Assembly: GCF_047238105.1 (NCBI RefSeq)
Contig: NZ_JBDFMD010000001.1
Coordinates: 992,001-1,056,000 of the forward strand
Direction: 5' to 3'
DNA: 64,000 bases
DNA from: Paenibacillus_D sp047238105
GTDB taxonomy: Bacteria > Bacillota > Bacilli > Paenibacillales > Paenibacillaceae
In this document: piece by piece, positions 32,796 to 42,574 of the stretch
How positions within the stretch are numbered: position 1 is the first letter of the stretch
How the letters are laid out: every line of letters begins with the position of its first letter
Made by a program: the position numbers and the translations under genes
The notes under the pieces: generated by a model
What the model was told of the DNA's origin: nothing
Databases searched by the model: none
The model's input: the letters and a program-made list of their open reading frames with translations, nothing else

Positions 32796-35453
32796 TTATT
32801 TCGTCTCATACCAATTGGCACCGAAGCTGACATCCGCGCGCAGCGGCACATCCAGCTCGATGGCCGATTCCATCACCTGAGGCACCAGCTCCTGCATCGT
32901 CTCCAGCTCCTCCTGCGGCACTTCGAAGACAAGTTCGTCATGCACCTGCAGGAGCATCCGGCTGCGCAGCTTGCGCGTGCGCAATTGTTCGTCCATCCGC
33001 ACCATCGCCAGCTTGATGATATCCGCCGCCGTCCCCTGGATCGGCGTGTTCATCGCCGTGCGCTCCGCGAACGAGCGGACGTTGAAGTTGGATGCCTTGA
33101 TCTCCGGCAGATAACGCCGCCGCTCGAGCAGCGTCGTCACGTAGCCGTCATTGCGCGCCTGCTGGACGATATTGTCCATATAAGCACGCACGCCCTGGAA
33201 CGCATCGAAGTACTGATCGATGAAACGCTGCGCTTCTTTGCGGGTAATATTGAGGTTCTGCGACAAGCCAAAATCGCTGATCCCGTACACGATGCCAAAG
33301 TTGACTGCCTTGGCCTGCCGACGCATATTGCCGTCAACCTCGCTCTCGCTGACGCCGAACACATCCATGGCCGTCTTCGTGTGGATATCCATGTTATGGA
33401 TAAATGCTTCCTTCAGCCCTTCATCCCCGGAGATATGGGCCAGGACCCGCAGCTCGATCTGCGAATAGTCGGCCGCCAGGATCGACCATCCGGCTTCCGA
33501 CGGCACGAATGCTTTGCGGATCTTACGGCCTTCCTCCAGACGGATCGGGATGTTCTGCAGATTGGGGAACTGGCTGCTCAGCCGTCCCGTTGCCGCGATC
33601 GTCTGCCGGAAGTACGTATGCACCTTGCCGGTGTCCTGGCGAATCTCCTTCAGCAGCCCCTCGATATACGTCGACTGCAGCTTGGTCAGCTGCCGGTAAT
33701 GCAGGATCGACGGGATGATGCCGTGATACGGCTCCAGCTTGTCCAGGACATCCACGTCCGTGGAATAACCGGTCTTGGTCTTCTTGATGACCGGCAGGCC
33801 CAGCTTCTCGAACAGGATCTCTCCCAACTGCTTCGTAGAGCCGATGTTGAATTCGGTTCCTGCATGCGAGTAGACCTCTTGCATCGCGGTGGCAATCCGG
33901 CTCTCGATCTCGCTGCCTAGCCTGCTGAGCTCCTCGGACTGCACGGTGATCCCCTGCTTCTCCATACCCGCCAGGATCGAGGACAGCGGCAGCTCCAGCT
34001 CGTAATACAGCTTGTGCATGCCGCTTTTCTCCAGCTCCTCCTGCTGGATCTGCATCACGGCATAGACTGAATGCGCCTTGCGGGCGATATGCGCATGCAG
34101 CGTCTCCGGCTCCGGCACTTTGAACTTGGCGCCTTTGCCGTAGACGTCCTCATCCGCTGGGACGGCCGGCAGCCGGTAACGGTGCGTCAGCCCATTAAGC
34201 GTGTGATCGGGATCAGTCGGATCGAGCAGATACGCCGCCAGCTGCACATCAAAGCTGACGCCGCGCAGCTCGATGCCGCGCCAGCTCAGGGCGAGCTGGG
34301 ACTTGTGCATATCATATCCCCGCTTCTCGCGCCCCGCATCTCCCATCCAGCCCCGGATCGCCGCCGCTTCCTCGCTCGCCAGCAGCTCTGCGGGGACGAC
34401 ATACACCTGCTCTCCCGTTGTGAAGGCGACCGCCAGCAGCTCTGCATGATGAGGATTCTCGCCGACCGCTTCGACCAGCAGACTCTCGATCTGTGGGAGC
34501 GCCGCTTCCAACGCCTGCAGCTCAGCCGCTCCCGCGGCCGTGATCACCTCAAGCTCCGGCAGCTCCACTGCCTCGCCGCTGTCTCCTGCGGAGGATGGCA
34601 GATCCAGCCGTTCCAGCAGCGACCGGAACTCCAGCTTGCGCAGCGCCTGACCGAGCACGGCCGGATCATAGCCGTCGTACTTCATGCCTTCGGGTCCTTG
34701 CTCCAGCGGCACCTCGCGGTAGATCGTCGCGAGCTGCTTGCTCATGCGCGCATCCTCCTGATGCGTCTCGACCCGTTCCTTCATCTTCCCCTTGAGCGAG
34801 CCGCTGGCTTCGAGCACCGCCTCTACCGAGCCGTATTCATGCAGCAGCTTGAGCGCTGTCTTCTCGCCGACGCCCGGGATGCCGGGGATGTTGTCCGAGG
34901 CATCCCCCATCAGCCCCTTCAGATCGATGATCTGCAGCGGCTCCAGGCCATACCGCTCCTTGATCGCAACCGGGTCGTAGCGCTCGACCTCGCTGACGCC
35001 TTTGCGCGTCAGCGCCACCGTCACCTGCTCCGAGGCGAGCTGCAGCAGATCCTTGTCGCCGCTCACGACCAGCGCCGGGATCCCCTGTTCATCCGCCAGC
35101 CGCGTCAGCGTGCCGATGATATCATCCGCCTCATAGCCTTCCAGCTCGAAGCGGGCGACGCCAAAGGACGTGAGCAGATCCTTGAGCAGCGGGAACTGGC
35201 CCGACAGCTCCGAAGGCGTCTTCTCGCGGCCGGCTTTATACTCCGCATAGCCTTCATGGCGAAACGTCGTCTTGCCGGCATCAAACGCGACCATGATATG
35301 CGTCGGCTGCTCTTCCTCGATCAGCTTCAGCAGGATCGTCGTAAAGCCGAACACCGCGTTCGTATACTGCCCGGCGCTATTGGTCAAAGGCGGCAACGCA
35401 AAGAACGCGCGGTAGGCGATACTGTTGCCGTCGATCAACATCCATTTATCCAT
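32796..35453 (-). CDS. polA: DNA polymerase I
   Basis: The product has 885 residues from ATG 35453 (GAGGTG 5 nt upstream). Residues 1-~290 form the 5'-3' exonuclease (MLIDGNSIAYRAFFALP; GDKDLLQL; GLMGDASDNIPG). Residues ~310-480 hold the exonuclease-like fold but lack the acidic residues of an active proofreading site, as in other bacilli. The polymerase has motif A ADYSQIELRVLAHISGD, motif B RRQAKAVNFGIVYGISDFGL and motif C QVHDELVFEVP. It fills gaps in repair and Okazaki processing. A stable hairpin precedes it (35505-35555). Confidence 0.98.
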   Translation of the reverse strand: MDKWMLIDGNSIAYRAFFALPPLTNSAGQYTNAVFGFTTILLKLIEEEQPTHIMVAFDAGKTTFRHEGYAEYKAGREKTPSELSGQFPLLKDLLTSFGVARFELEGYEADDIIGTLTRLADEQGIPALVVSGDKDLLQLASEQVTVALTRKGVSEVERYDPVAIKERYGLEPLQIIDLKGLMGDASDNIPGIPGVGEKTALKLLHEYGSVEAVLEASGSLKGKMKERVETHQEDARMSKQLATIYREVPLEQGPEGMKYDGYDPAVLGQALRKLEFRSLLERLDLPSSAGDSGEAVELPELEVITAAGAAELQALEAALPQIESLLVEAVGENPHHAELLAVAFTTGEQVYVVPAELLASEEAAAIRGWMGDAGREKRGYDMHKSQLALSWRGIELRGVSFDVQLAAYLLDPTDPDHTLNGLTHRYRLPAVPADEDVYGKGAKFKVPEPETLHAHIARKAHSVYAVMQIQQEELEKSGMHKLYYELELPLSSILAGMEKQGITVQSEELSRLGSEIESRIATAMQEVYSHAGTEFNIGSTKQLGEILFEKLGLPVIKKTKTGYSTDVDVLDKLEPYHGIIPSILHYRQLTKLQSTYIEGLLKEIRQDTGKVHTYFRQTIAATGRLSSQFPNLQNIPIRLEEGRKIRKAFVPSEAGWSILAADYSQIELRVLAHISGDEGLKEAFIHNMDIHTKTAMDVFGVSESEVDGNMRRQAKAVNFGIVYGISDFGLSQNLNITRKEAQRFIDQYFDAFQGVRAYMDNIVQQARNDGYVTTLLERRRYLPEIKASNFNVRSFAERTAMNTPIQGTAADIIKLAMVRMDEQLRTRKLRSRMLLQVHDELVFEVPQEELETMQELVPQVMESAIELDVPLRADVSFGANWYETK

Positions 35454-35504
35454 CAAGGCACCTCACTCATTAACATGTCTTTCATCTATCATATCACAAA
35501 ATAT

Positions 35505-35555
35505 CCCCGCAAAGTGGAGCCTTGGCTTCGAAGCGATGTCCGATACTTTGCGGGG
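35505..35555 (-). other. 11-bp stem hairpin in the polA leader
   Basis: CCCCGCAAAGT (35505-35515) and ACTTTGCGGGG (35545-35555) pair perfectly around a 29-nt loop that contains GCTTCGAAGC. There is no T tract. It lies about 50 bp before the polA start and would be in the polA transcript leader if transcription starts upstream of it. Confidence 0.5.
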
Positions 35556-35576
35556 ACCCCGGAATCCAACACTCAC

Positions 35577-35633
35577 AAAAAAACAAGCTTTCCCACTCTG
35601 CAGTCACACCCTGCATATCGGAAAAACTTGTTC
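35577..35633 (-). terminator. terminator of the EAL gene
   Basis: AACAAG-TTTTCC pairs with GGAAA-CTTGTT on the minus strand, followed by T7. It lies 17 bp after the EAL stop codon. Confidence 0.75.
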
Positions 35634-35649
35634 ATCCTTTGTCTCTTCC

Positions 35650-36837
35650 TCACCAGACACCGATATCCCGCGCAGGCCTGCCCAGCAGGTAGCCCTGTGC
35701 ATAATCGACGCCCATCGCTTCCAGCTTGGCCAGCTCCTCCGGCAGCTCGATGCCTTCGGCAATGACCCGGATGCCCATCTTGCGCGCAAAAGCGACGAAC
35801 GTCTCCAAGATATGCTCTTTTATCTCATCCTCATGGATGCTCCGGATCAGTGAACGGTCCACCTTGATATAGTCCGGTCGCAGCTCCACGATCGATTGCA
35901 GCGATGAATAACCCGCCCCCGCATCATCGATGGCGATCTCATACCCTTGGCTCCGATAGTGGGAGAGTACCTTCTTGGCCGTCTCGAAATCCTCGATCGA
36001 GCTGCGCTCCGTCACCTCGAAGACGATCTGACGGGGGGAGAGCCCCTGCTGCCGCAGCAGGCTCAGCGTCTGTCCCGGCGTAAAATGAGGATCTTGCATA
36101 ATATTCGCCGAGATGTTAATAAACATCTTCTGCCGTTCTCCCAGCCCCGTGCTGCCGGAGATTGCTTTCTCTCGGGCGAGCCTGTCCAGGCTGTAGACCT
36201 CCCCCTCCCGCTCCGCGAACGAAAACAACGCCAGCGGACCGTCAAACCAACGGCTCTCTTCACAGCGCGAGAGCGCCTCGAAGCCCAGGATCCCGCCGCC
36301 TATCCGGTAGATGGGCTGGTACACCGGATACAGCAAGCCATGTGAGAGGATGCGCTGCAGCTCCCGCCGCCTCATGCTCAGCTCGACGCTGTCTCTGGCC
36401 TGACCGTCGATTACCGCCTGTTTGGCGGCACGGTACCACTGCTCCCGGTCTGCCAGCGACTCCGGGCCGAACGTCTCGGACATCCCCACATGCAGCAGCC
36501 AGCTCCCGGATTGGGGCTCATGGATGTGTGCGAGGTAAGCGGTCTGGAGACCGAGCTGGAACTCCTGCACCTCCTGCATCCACTCCTCCACTCTCCCGAT
36601 CGGCATCAGCAGGTACAGGTCATCCGCCACCCATCTTCGATCGGCAACCCGTCTGCCCAGCCGGTGCTCCGGCAGATGCCGGTCTGCAAACCCCTTCCAA
36701 CTCCTATGGAAATGCTCCCCGGGGATCGTCGCTCCTCCGTCCGTCCCATGCCAGGACAAATAGACGATACCGTATCGAAGCCCGCTCCGGCTGTCCTCTT
36801 CGTACCCTTGGTAATTCGCCTGTCGCTGCTGCATCAT
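35650..36837 (-). CDS. EAL-domain protein (cyclic-di-GMP phosphodiesterase)
   Basis: The product has 395 residues from ATG 36837, overlapping the upstream GGDEF gene stop (ATGA). Residues ~1-145 may be a worn GGDEF-like domain (LHVGMSE, WYRAAKQAV). Residues ~150-395 are an EAL domain with apparently complete catalytic set: GFEALSR, FINISANI, VFEVTE, IAIDDAGAGYSSL, YIKVDRSLI, VIAEGIE and YAQGYLLGRP. It should hydrolyse cyclic-di-GMP. It has no membrane segment. It is coupled to the putative synthase encoded upstream, so the pair can set a local c-di-GMP level. Confidence 0.92.
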   Translation of the reverse strand: MMQQRQANYQGYEEDSRSGLRYGIVYLSWHGTDGGATIPGEHFHRSWKGFADRHLPEHRLGRRVADRRWVADDLYLLMPIGRVEEWMQEVQEFQLGLQTAYLAHIHEPQSGSWLLHVGMSETFGPESLADREQWYRAAKQAVIDGQARDSVELSMRRRELQRILSHGLLYPVYQPIYRIGGGILGFEALSRCEESRWFDGPLALFSFAEREGEVYSLDRLAREKAISGSTGLGERQKMFINISANIMQDPHFTPGQTLSLLRQQGLSPRQIVFEVTERSSIEDFETAKKVLSHYRSQGYEIAIDDAGAGYSSLQSIVELRPDYIKVDRSLIRSIHEDEIKEHILETFVAFARKMGIRVIAEGIELPEELAKLEAMGVDYAQGYLLGRPARDIGVW

Positions 36838-38333
36838 CTGCCTTCCTCTCTGTGCTGCTGTGCTTGTATGAACTCTGCGACACATATACTCCCGCGCTGG
36901 GACTTGGCGCGTTTCTTGAGCTGGGCGGCCAGCGCGGAGATCGATTCCGGCGTAGCCGGTTCAGTACCATCCCACATCATCAGAGAAAGGGATAGCGTGA
37001 CCCCCTCGCGCTCCAGCGTCTGACCGTGACGGTCGGACACCTCTGTCACTTCCGTCTCGCCGTAGAACCTCCGCACCTCCAGGTCGAACTGCCGGAGCAG
37101 GCTGTGACACCAGAGTTGGCATTCCATATCATCCGTCAGGACGATGAAGTCGTCTCCGCCGATGTGACCGACGAAGCGGTAGCATTCCGCATGCGGACCT
37201 TCCGCTGCTTGGAGCAGCTCTCCCGTGAATCGGATCATGTCGTCCCCTTTGCGGAAGCCGAACGTGTCGTTGAACCATTTGAAATAATCCAGATCGGCAT
37301 AGACGATGCTAAACGGACGGCCGCTCTCCAGCATCCGCGCAAGCTCGCGCTGGATACCTTCGTTGCCGGGCAGACCGGTGAGCGGATTAGCCGTTCTTGC
37401 CGCTTCCGTACGACGGCTCGTGACCGCCTCCAGCATCGCCCGGATCGAAGCCGCTCCGAGCAGCTTGCCCCCGCAGGTGACGGTGACCACATCGTAGAGC
37501 TTGGCATCGTCCCGGGCCATCGCCCGCTGTGAAGCCACCTCGACCGAGGTGCTGCTCTCGATGACGAGCAGCTCGCTGTCCATGATCCGGCTCACCGGCC
37601 GCCGCCAGTACAGAGGCATCCCGTATTGTCCCGCCAGCAGCTGATTCAGCTTCTCCTTCATGACCAACCCGACGGGACGCTGCCCATCGACGATGACAAC
37701 GTTATGGATACCCGCATCCTGACTCATCAGGCGGGCAATCTCAGATACTTCCGTATCTCTGGGGAAGCTCGGGATCGGCACGGCCAGCTCGCCGATGGTC
37801 GCTGCGGCGCCCTGTGCCGGCACAGGCTCGCGCCGGCCGTCCCTGACCCGCCTCCCGTACCGCACACTACTCCGACGCTGCGCCTTGCTCCGTGGCAAGA
37901 AGCGGCTCTCCCTTGCAGCCAGCTGCGCCTCCTTGATCGCCCGGTAGACCATCGTCTCGGTCCCGTCATCGGTATCTGCCGCCCGCAGCGGCACAGCATG
38001 GATGAGCGTCTCCGGCGCGGCATCGCCCAGAGCCTGAGCCGCCGCCTCGACCAGGATGTCTGCCGCCGTCCGCGGCGGCTCGTCGGTACTGCTGAAGGCC
38101 GATCCCGCTGAGCGCTCCGCGCCTTGGCGGAAGAATCCGTAATAGTCCTCTCCCAGCTGCTGCGACCACAGCAGCTGCTTGTGTCCTTGCAGCCAGCGCT
38201 GCAGCCGCACCGCAGCCTCGCTGCTCTCGTCTATGCCGGCATACAGCACCGTTAGCCGCTCTCCCTGCCTTTGACATCGGTTGATTGCTTTGATCAGCTT
38301 CCGATTGATCAGTCCGGTCCCTGTCTGTTCCAT
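36834..38333 (-). CDS. CBS-GGDEF protein (putative diguanylate cyclase)
   Basis: The product has 499 residues from ATG 38333 (GAGGGG 7 nt upstream). Residues ~1-165 are of uncertain fold, perhaps a degenerate GGDEF (LTVLYAGID, YRAIKEAQLAA). Residues ~175-315 form a CBS-like pair (HNVVIVDGQRPVGLVMKEKL; LYDVVTVTCGGKLLGA). Residues ~325-490 form a GGDEF domain with TGLPGNEGI, VYADLDYFKWFNDTFGF and HIGGDDFIVL; the signature is GGDDF, and the RxxD inhibitory site is absent. It is probably soluble. A related CBS-like region occurs in the chemoreceptor-like protein at 44711-45910. Activity with GGDDF is possible but unproven. Confidence 0.85.
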   Translation of the reverse strand: MEQTGTGLINRKLIKAINRCQRQGERLTVLYAGIDESSEAAVRLQRWLQGHKQLLWSQQLGEDYYGFFRQGAERSAGSAFSSTDEPPRTAADILVEAAAQALGDAAPETLIHAVPLRAADTDDGTETMVYRAIKEAQLAARESRFLPRSKAQRRSSVRYGRRVRDGRREPVPAQGAAATIGELAVPIPSFPRDTEVSEIARLMSQDAGIHNVVIVDGQRPVGLVMKEKLNQLLAGQYGMPLYWRRPVSRIMDSELLVIESSTSVEVASQRAMARDDAKLYDVVTVTCGGKLLGAASIRAMLEAVTSRRTEAARTANPLTGLPGNEGIQRELARMLESGRPFSIVYADLDYFKWFNDTFGFRKGDDMIRFTGELLQAAEGPHAECYRFVGHIGGDDFIVLTDDMECQLWCHSLLRQFDLEVRRFYGETEVTEVSDRHGQTLEREGVTLSLSLMMWDGTEPATPESISALAAQLKKRAKSQRGSICVAEFIQAQQHREEGR

Positions 38334-38372
38334 CTCGTATCCCCTCGCGGATGAGCTGTCCTCTGACCATTC

Positions 38373-38407
38373 AAAAAACTGTCTGCCCCGCAAGGGGACA
38401 AACAGTT
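38373..38407 (-). terminator. terminator of the pst-phoU operon
   Basis: On the minus strand AACTGT-TGTCCCC pairs with GGGGCAGACAGTT, followed by T6. It lies 15 bp after the phoU stop. Confidence 0.9.
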
Positions 38408-38421
38408 CCAGATGTTATTGA

Positions 38422-39084
38422 TTATACGTTGAGGTCCGGTCGTTTGCCGGTAACCAGATAGACGACGCTCTCGCCGATGTTGGTCGCATGGTCAGCGATC
38501 CGCTCGATGTACCGGCCGACAAAGCTGAGCAGCACAGACTGCGAGATCGTCGTCGGATTCTCCATCATCAGGGAGAACAGCTCGCGGATAATCTGGCTGT
38601 ACAGCGCATCGACGCTGTCGTCATCCCTGCCGACTTTATAAGCCAGGTCCACATTCTCATGGATAAATGCCTGGATCGATTCATAGGTCATCGTCTGGGC
38701 GATCTCGGCCATGCGAGGCAGATCGATCAGCGGTTTGATGAGTTCCTGGCCCTCCAGGCGCACGACCACTTTGGCGATGTCCGTCGCCAGGTCGCCCATC
38801 CGCTCCAGATCGCTGGCGATCTTGAAGGCCGACAGGATGATCCGCAGATCCTTGGCGACCGGCTGCTGAGTCGCGATCAGCTTGGAGCCGATCTCGGTGA
38901 TGCGGTCCTCCAGATTATTGAGCTCCGGATCCTGGCGGATGATCGCTTTTGCCTTGACGACATCCACTTCCTGCAGCGCGATCATCGCTTCGCTGAGCGC
39001 CTGCTCCACCCGCCCGCCGAGCTCTACGATCAGGTTGTGCAGCTCCTGGAGCCCCAGGTCGAACTCCTTGCGAATCGTCATCAT
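38422..39084 (-). CDS. phoU: phosphate transport regulator PhoU
   Basis: The product has 220 residues and is all-helical, with two copies of the PhoU metal-binding pattern: DLERMGDLATDIAK (about 85-100) and YIERIADHATNIGE (about 190-205). PhoU links the Pst transporter to the phosphate-sensing kinase and limits phosphate uptake. It is the last gene of the pst operon. Confidence 0.97.
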   Translation of the reverse strand: MMTIRKEFDLGLQELHNLIVELGGRVEQALSEAMIALQEVDVVKAKAIIRQDPELNNLEDRITEIGSKLIATQQPVAKDLRIILSAFKIASDLERMGDLATDIAKVVVRLEGQELIKPLIDLPRMAEIAQTMTYESIQAFIHENVDLAYKVGRDDDSVDALYSQIIRELFSLMMENPTTISQSVLLSFVGRYIERIADHATNIGESVVYLVTGKRPDLNV

Positions 39085-39124
39085 AGATAGGCCACCTTTC
39101 GTTTGGGGACGGATAGCTCAGCTC

Positions 39125-39880
39125 TTAGCCGAACCGACCCGTAATATATTCTTCCGTCCGCTTGTCGGACGGGTTGGAGAACAACTGCCCCGTCTGGTCC
39201 GCCTCGATGACTTCACCATTCAGGAAGAAGACCGTCCGGTCCGATACGCGGGCCGCCTGGTGCATATTGTGCGTCACCATGACGATCGTGTACTTTTGCT
39301 TCAACTCCTGCGCCAATTCCTCAATCTTCAGCGTCGAGATCGGGTCAAGCGCCGAGGTCGACTCATCCATCAGCAGTACATCCGGGTCAACAGCGAGTGC
39401 CCTGGCGATACAGAGTCGCTGCTGCTGACCGCCTGAGAGTCCCATTGCGCTTTTGTTCAGGTCGTCTTTGACCTCGTCCCAGAGCGAGGCGCCGCGCAGA
39501 CTCCGTTCGACTACTTCATTCAGTTGCTTGCGGTCCAGCTTTTGGTGCAGCCTTGGACCGAACGCAACATTCTCATAGATTGACTTCGGAAAAGGATTGG
39601 GCTGCTGGAATACCATCCCCACGCGTTTGCGCAGCTGCTCGACATCCGTTTCCTGGGCATAGATATTGCTTCCGGACAGCAGGATCTGGCCTTCCACGCG
39701 CGTCCCCGCGATCATATCGTTCATCCGGTTCAGCGTCCGCAAAAACGTGGATTTGCCGCAGCCTGATGGACCGATCAAAGCCGTGATCGACTTTTCCGGT
39801 ATATCGAAGTTGAGTCCCTTAAGCGCCATGAACTCCCCATAATACAGCTTCAGGTCTTTGATTTCGTATTTGGTCTGCAT
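39125..39880 (-). CDS. pstB: phosphate ABC transporter ATPase PstB (second copy)
   Basis: The product has 251 residues from ATG 39880 (AGAGGTG 7 nt upstream). Walker A GPSGCGKST, signature LSGGQQQR, Walker B VLLMDEST and the switch His (VTHNM) are all intact. It powers phosphate import through PstA/PstC. It follows another pstB with a 29-bp gap, the tandem arrangement known from Bacillus (pstBA, pstBB). Walker B here ends DEST where the sister has DEPA. Confidence 0.97.
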   Translation of the reverse strand: MQTKYEIKDLKLYYGEFMALKGLNFDIPEKSITALIGPSGCGKSTFLRTLNRMNDMIAGTRVEGQILLSGSNIYAQETDVEQLRKRVGMVFQQPNPFPKSIYENVAFGPRLHQKLDRKQLNEVVERSLRGASLWDEVKDDLNKSAMGLSGGQQQRLCIARALAVDPDVLLMDESTSALDPISTLKIEELAQELKQKYTIVMVTHNMHQAARVSDRTVFFLNGEVIEADQTGQLFSNPSDKRTEEYITGRFG

Positions 39881-39909
39881 TTTCTCACCTCTCATCGTGT
39901 CCATTGGCG

Positions 39910-40668
<759 letters not shown>

Positions 40669-40692
40669 CTCTGCCTCCTCCACTCCCCCGCA

Positions 40693-41580
40693 TTATCTGC
40701 TGGCTGTAAACTTGCGATGGATATAACCGCCGATGAAGCGGGCCGTAAAGTTGAATAACAGAACGACGATGACGAGCACGGCCGAAGCGCCCGCTGCGAT
40801 CTGGGCGGCGTCGGGGGCCAACCCTTCACTATTGATCTTCCATATATGCACCGCCAGTGTCTCAGCCGGACGGAAAGGATTAAGCGGGGAAGTCGGGCTG
40901 AACGGATTCCAGTTGGTAAAATCCAGCCTCGGCGAGCTCATGCCGGCAGTGAACAGCAGCGCTGCCGCTTCGCCGAATACGCGCCCGGAAGCCAGGATCG
41001 TGCCTGTCAGGATGTTCGGCATCGCGATCGGCAGCATGATCGAAGTAATCGTCTTCCACCGGGACAGGCCGAGCGCCAGACTCGCTTCCTTCTGCTCTTT
41101 GGGTACGGCGCGGATCGCCTGCTCCGTGATGCGGACCATCAGCGGCAGATTGAACACGGTCAATGCCAGCGCGCCTGCAAACAAGGAGTAGCCCAAACCG
41201 AAATAATGAACCAGAACGAGCAGGCCGAATAAACCGACGACGATCGACGGGAACGAGGAGAGCACCTCGACGACCAGACGGATAAAATCCGTAAACCGGT
41301 TGGCTTTGGCATACTCGCTCATATAGATGCCTGCACCCACTCCCAGCGGTACGGTAATGAGCAGCGTCAGCACGAGCAGGAAAATCGAGTTGAACAGCTG
41401 CGGGCCGATCCCGCCGCCGGCACGGATCGTCTGTGGAACCGAGGTCAGAAAGTCCCAGCTGACATGGCCGAGACCACGGATCAGAATATAGCCGAGCAGC
41501 CCGGCCAGAATCGCAACGATAAAAATGGCTACCGCGATAATGACAATGGTAGCGATCCGATTGGCTAGCTTTGCACTCAT
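40693..41580 (-). CDS. pstA: phosphate ABC transporter permease PstA
   Basis: The product has 295 residues from ATG 41580, overlapping the pstC stop (ATGA). It has six hydrophobic segments. The EAA loop is PKEQKEASLALGLSRWKTIT and the substrate-path region includes SSFPSIVVGLFGLLVLVHYF, as in PstA proteins. It forms the inner-membrane channel with PstC. Confidence 0.96.
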   Translation of the reverse strand: MSAKLANRIATIVIIAVAIFIVAILAGLLGYILIRGLGHVSWDFLTSVPQTIRAGGGIGPQLFNSIFLLVLTLLITVPLGVGAGIYMSEYAKANRFTDFIRLVVEVLSSFPSIVVGLFGLLVLVHYFGLGYSLFAGALALTVFNLPLMVRITEQAIRAVPKEQKEASLALGLSRWKTITSIMLPIAMPNILTGTILASGRVFGEAAALLFTAGMSSPRLDFTNWNPFSPTSPLNPFRPAETLAVHIWKINSEGLAPDAAQIAAGASAVLVIVVLLFNFTARFIGGYIHRKFTASR

Positions 41581-42491
41581 ACCTTGGTCCTCCCTTCCAG
41601 CCATCTGACGATAAATACGAACACAAAGGTCATCAGCATCAAAATAAGAGCAAGTGTCCACAGCGCATTATTGTGGGGAGAGCCCATGACCGTGTTGCCC
41701 ATGCTCAGCGTGATGACACTGGTCAGCGTCGACGTCGAGTCGAACAGGGATCTTGGCAGGAACGGCGCGTTGCCGATCACCATCTGCACGGCCAGCGCTT
41801 CTCCGAAAGCGCGCGAGATGCCAAGGACCACCCCCGTCATCAGGGCAGGAAAGGTGGTCGGCAGCACGATCCGGTAGATCGTCTGCCAGCGTGTCGCACC
41901 AAGGGCATACGCTCCTTCTTTCAAACCGCCTGGCAGTGCCGACAACGCATCGGTAGCGATCGTCGTAATCGTCGGCAAGATCATAATGGAGAGGACCAGC
42001 GAACCCGCAGCCAATCCGACACCTTGTCCGGGAAACATATCGCGCAGGAAAGGGACGATGACGCTAAGGCCGACGAAGCCATAGACGACGGACGGAATGC
42101 CGGCCAGCAGCTCGACTACCGGCTGCAGATAGCGACGGCCGTACTTGGGCATGATCTCTGTCATGAAGATAGCCGCGCAAAACCCAAGCGGCGCTGCGAT
42201 CAGCGCCGCCATAATAGACGTGCTGAAGGAGCCGAAGATGAACGGCAGCGCACCGAAGATCGGCGGTTTGGCGTCCGGCTGCCAGCTGACACCTGTGATG
42301 AAATCCCACACATTGACACCTCTGAAGAAGGTGGTCATGCCGCGGGAGGCGACGAAATAAACCATGGAAAAGATGGTTATGATAAGAACGATGATACATA
42401 GCCAGGTATATATCTTGCCGACCCATTCTTCGGTCAGATGCTGCTTGCTTACTTTCTCCTTGGGGTGATCCAGGGTGACCCTCTCCTTCAC
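41577..42491 (-). CDS. pstC: phosphate ABC transporter permease PstC
   Basis: The product has 304 residues with six hydrophobic segments. Typical stretches are AGIPSVVYGFVGLSVIVPFL and the EAA loop GGLKEGAYALGATRWQTIYR. The start is uncertain: GTG 42491 has no clear Shine-Dalgarno at normal distance. GAGGTGGAG lies about 25 nt upstream inside a hairpin (42495-42531), and an in-frame CTG with GGTGGAG 5 nt upstream is an alternative. Translation may therefore be kept below that of pstS. Confidence 0.95.
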   Translation of the reverse strand: MKERVTLDHPKEKVSKQHLTEEWVGKIYTWLCIIVLIITIFSMVYFVASRGMTTFFRGVNVWDFITGVSWQPDAKPPIFGALPFIFGSFSTSIMAALIAAPLGFCAAIFMTEIMPKYGRRYLQPVVELLAGIPSVVYGFVGLSVIVPFLRDMFPGQGVGLAAGSLVLSIMILPTITTIATDALSALPGGLKEGAYALGATRWQTIYRIVLPTTFPALMTGVVLGISRAFGEALAVQMVIGNAPFLPRSLFDSTSTLTSVITLSMGNTVMGSPHNNALWTLALILMLMTFVFVFIVRWLEGRTKV

Positions 42492-42494
42492 ACG

Positions 42495-42531
42495 CCGATA
42501 AAGAGGCAGATTAACTCCACCTCTTCATCGG
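42495..42531 (-). other. intercistronic hairpin between pstS and pstC
   Basis: On the minus strand CCGAT-G-AAGAGG pairs with CCTCTT-T-ATCGG around a 13-nt loop. The AAGAGG arm and loop include the only Shine-Dalgarno-like sequence before pstC. There is no T tract. It may stabilise pstS mRNA or limit pstC translation. Confidence 0.6.
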
Positions 42532-42574
42532 TTTTAGTTCCGTACAAAGCTTATGCAGTTTGCCTGGGCGCAGC

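Noticed and set aside
32403..33920. Plus-strand open frame of 505 codons
   Set aside because: Antisense to polA and mutM, with no motif or ribosome site.
34071..35765. Long plus-strand open frame of 564 codons
   Set aside because: It is antisense to polA in GC-rich DNA, has no ribosome site and no recognisable domain, while polA shows all motifs.
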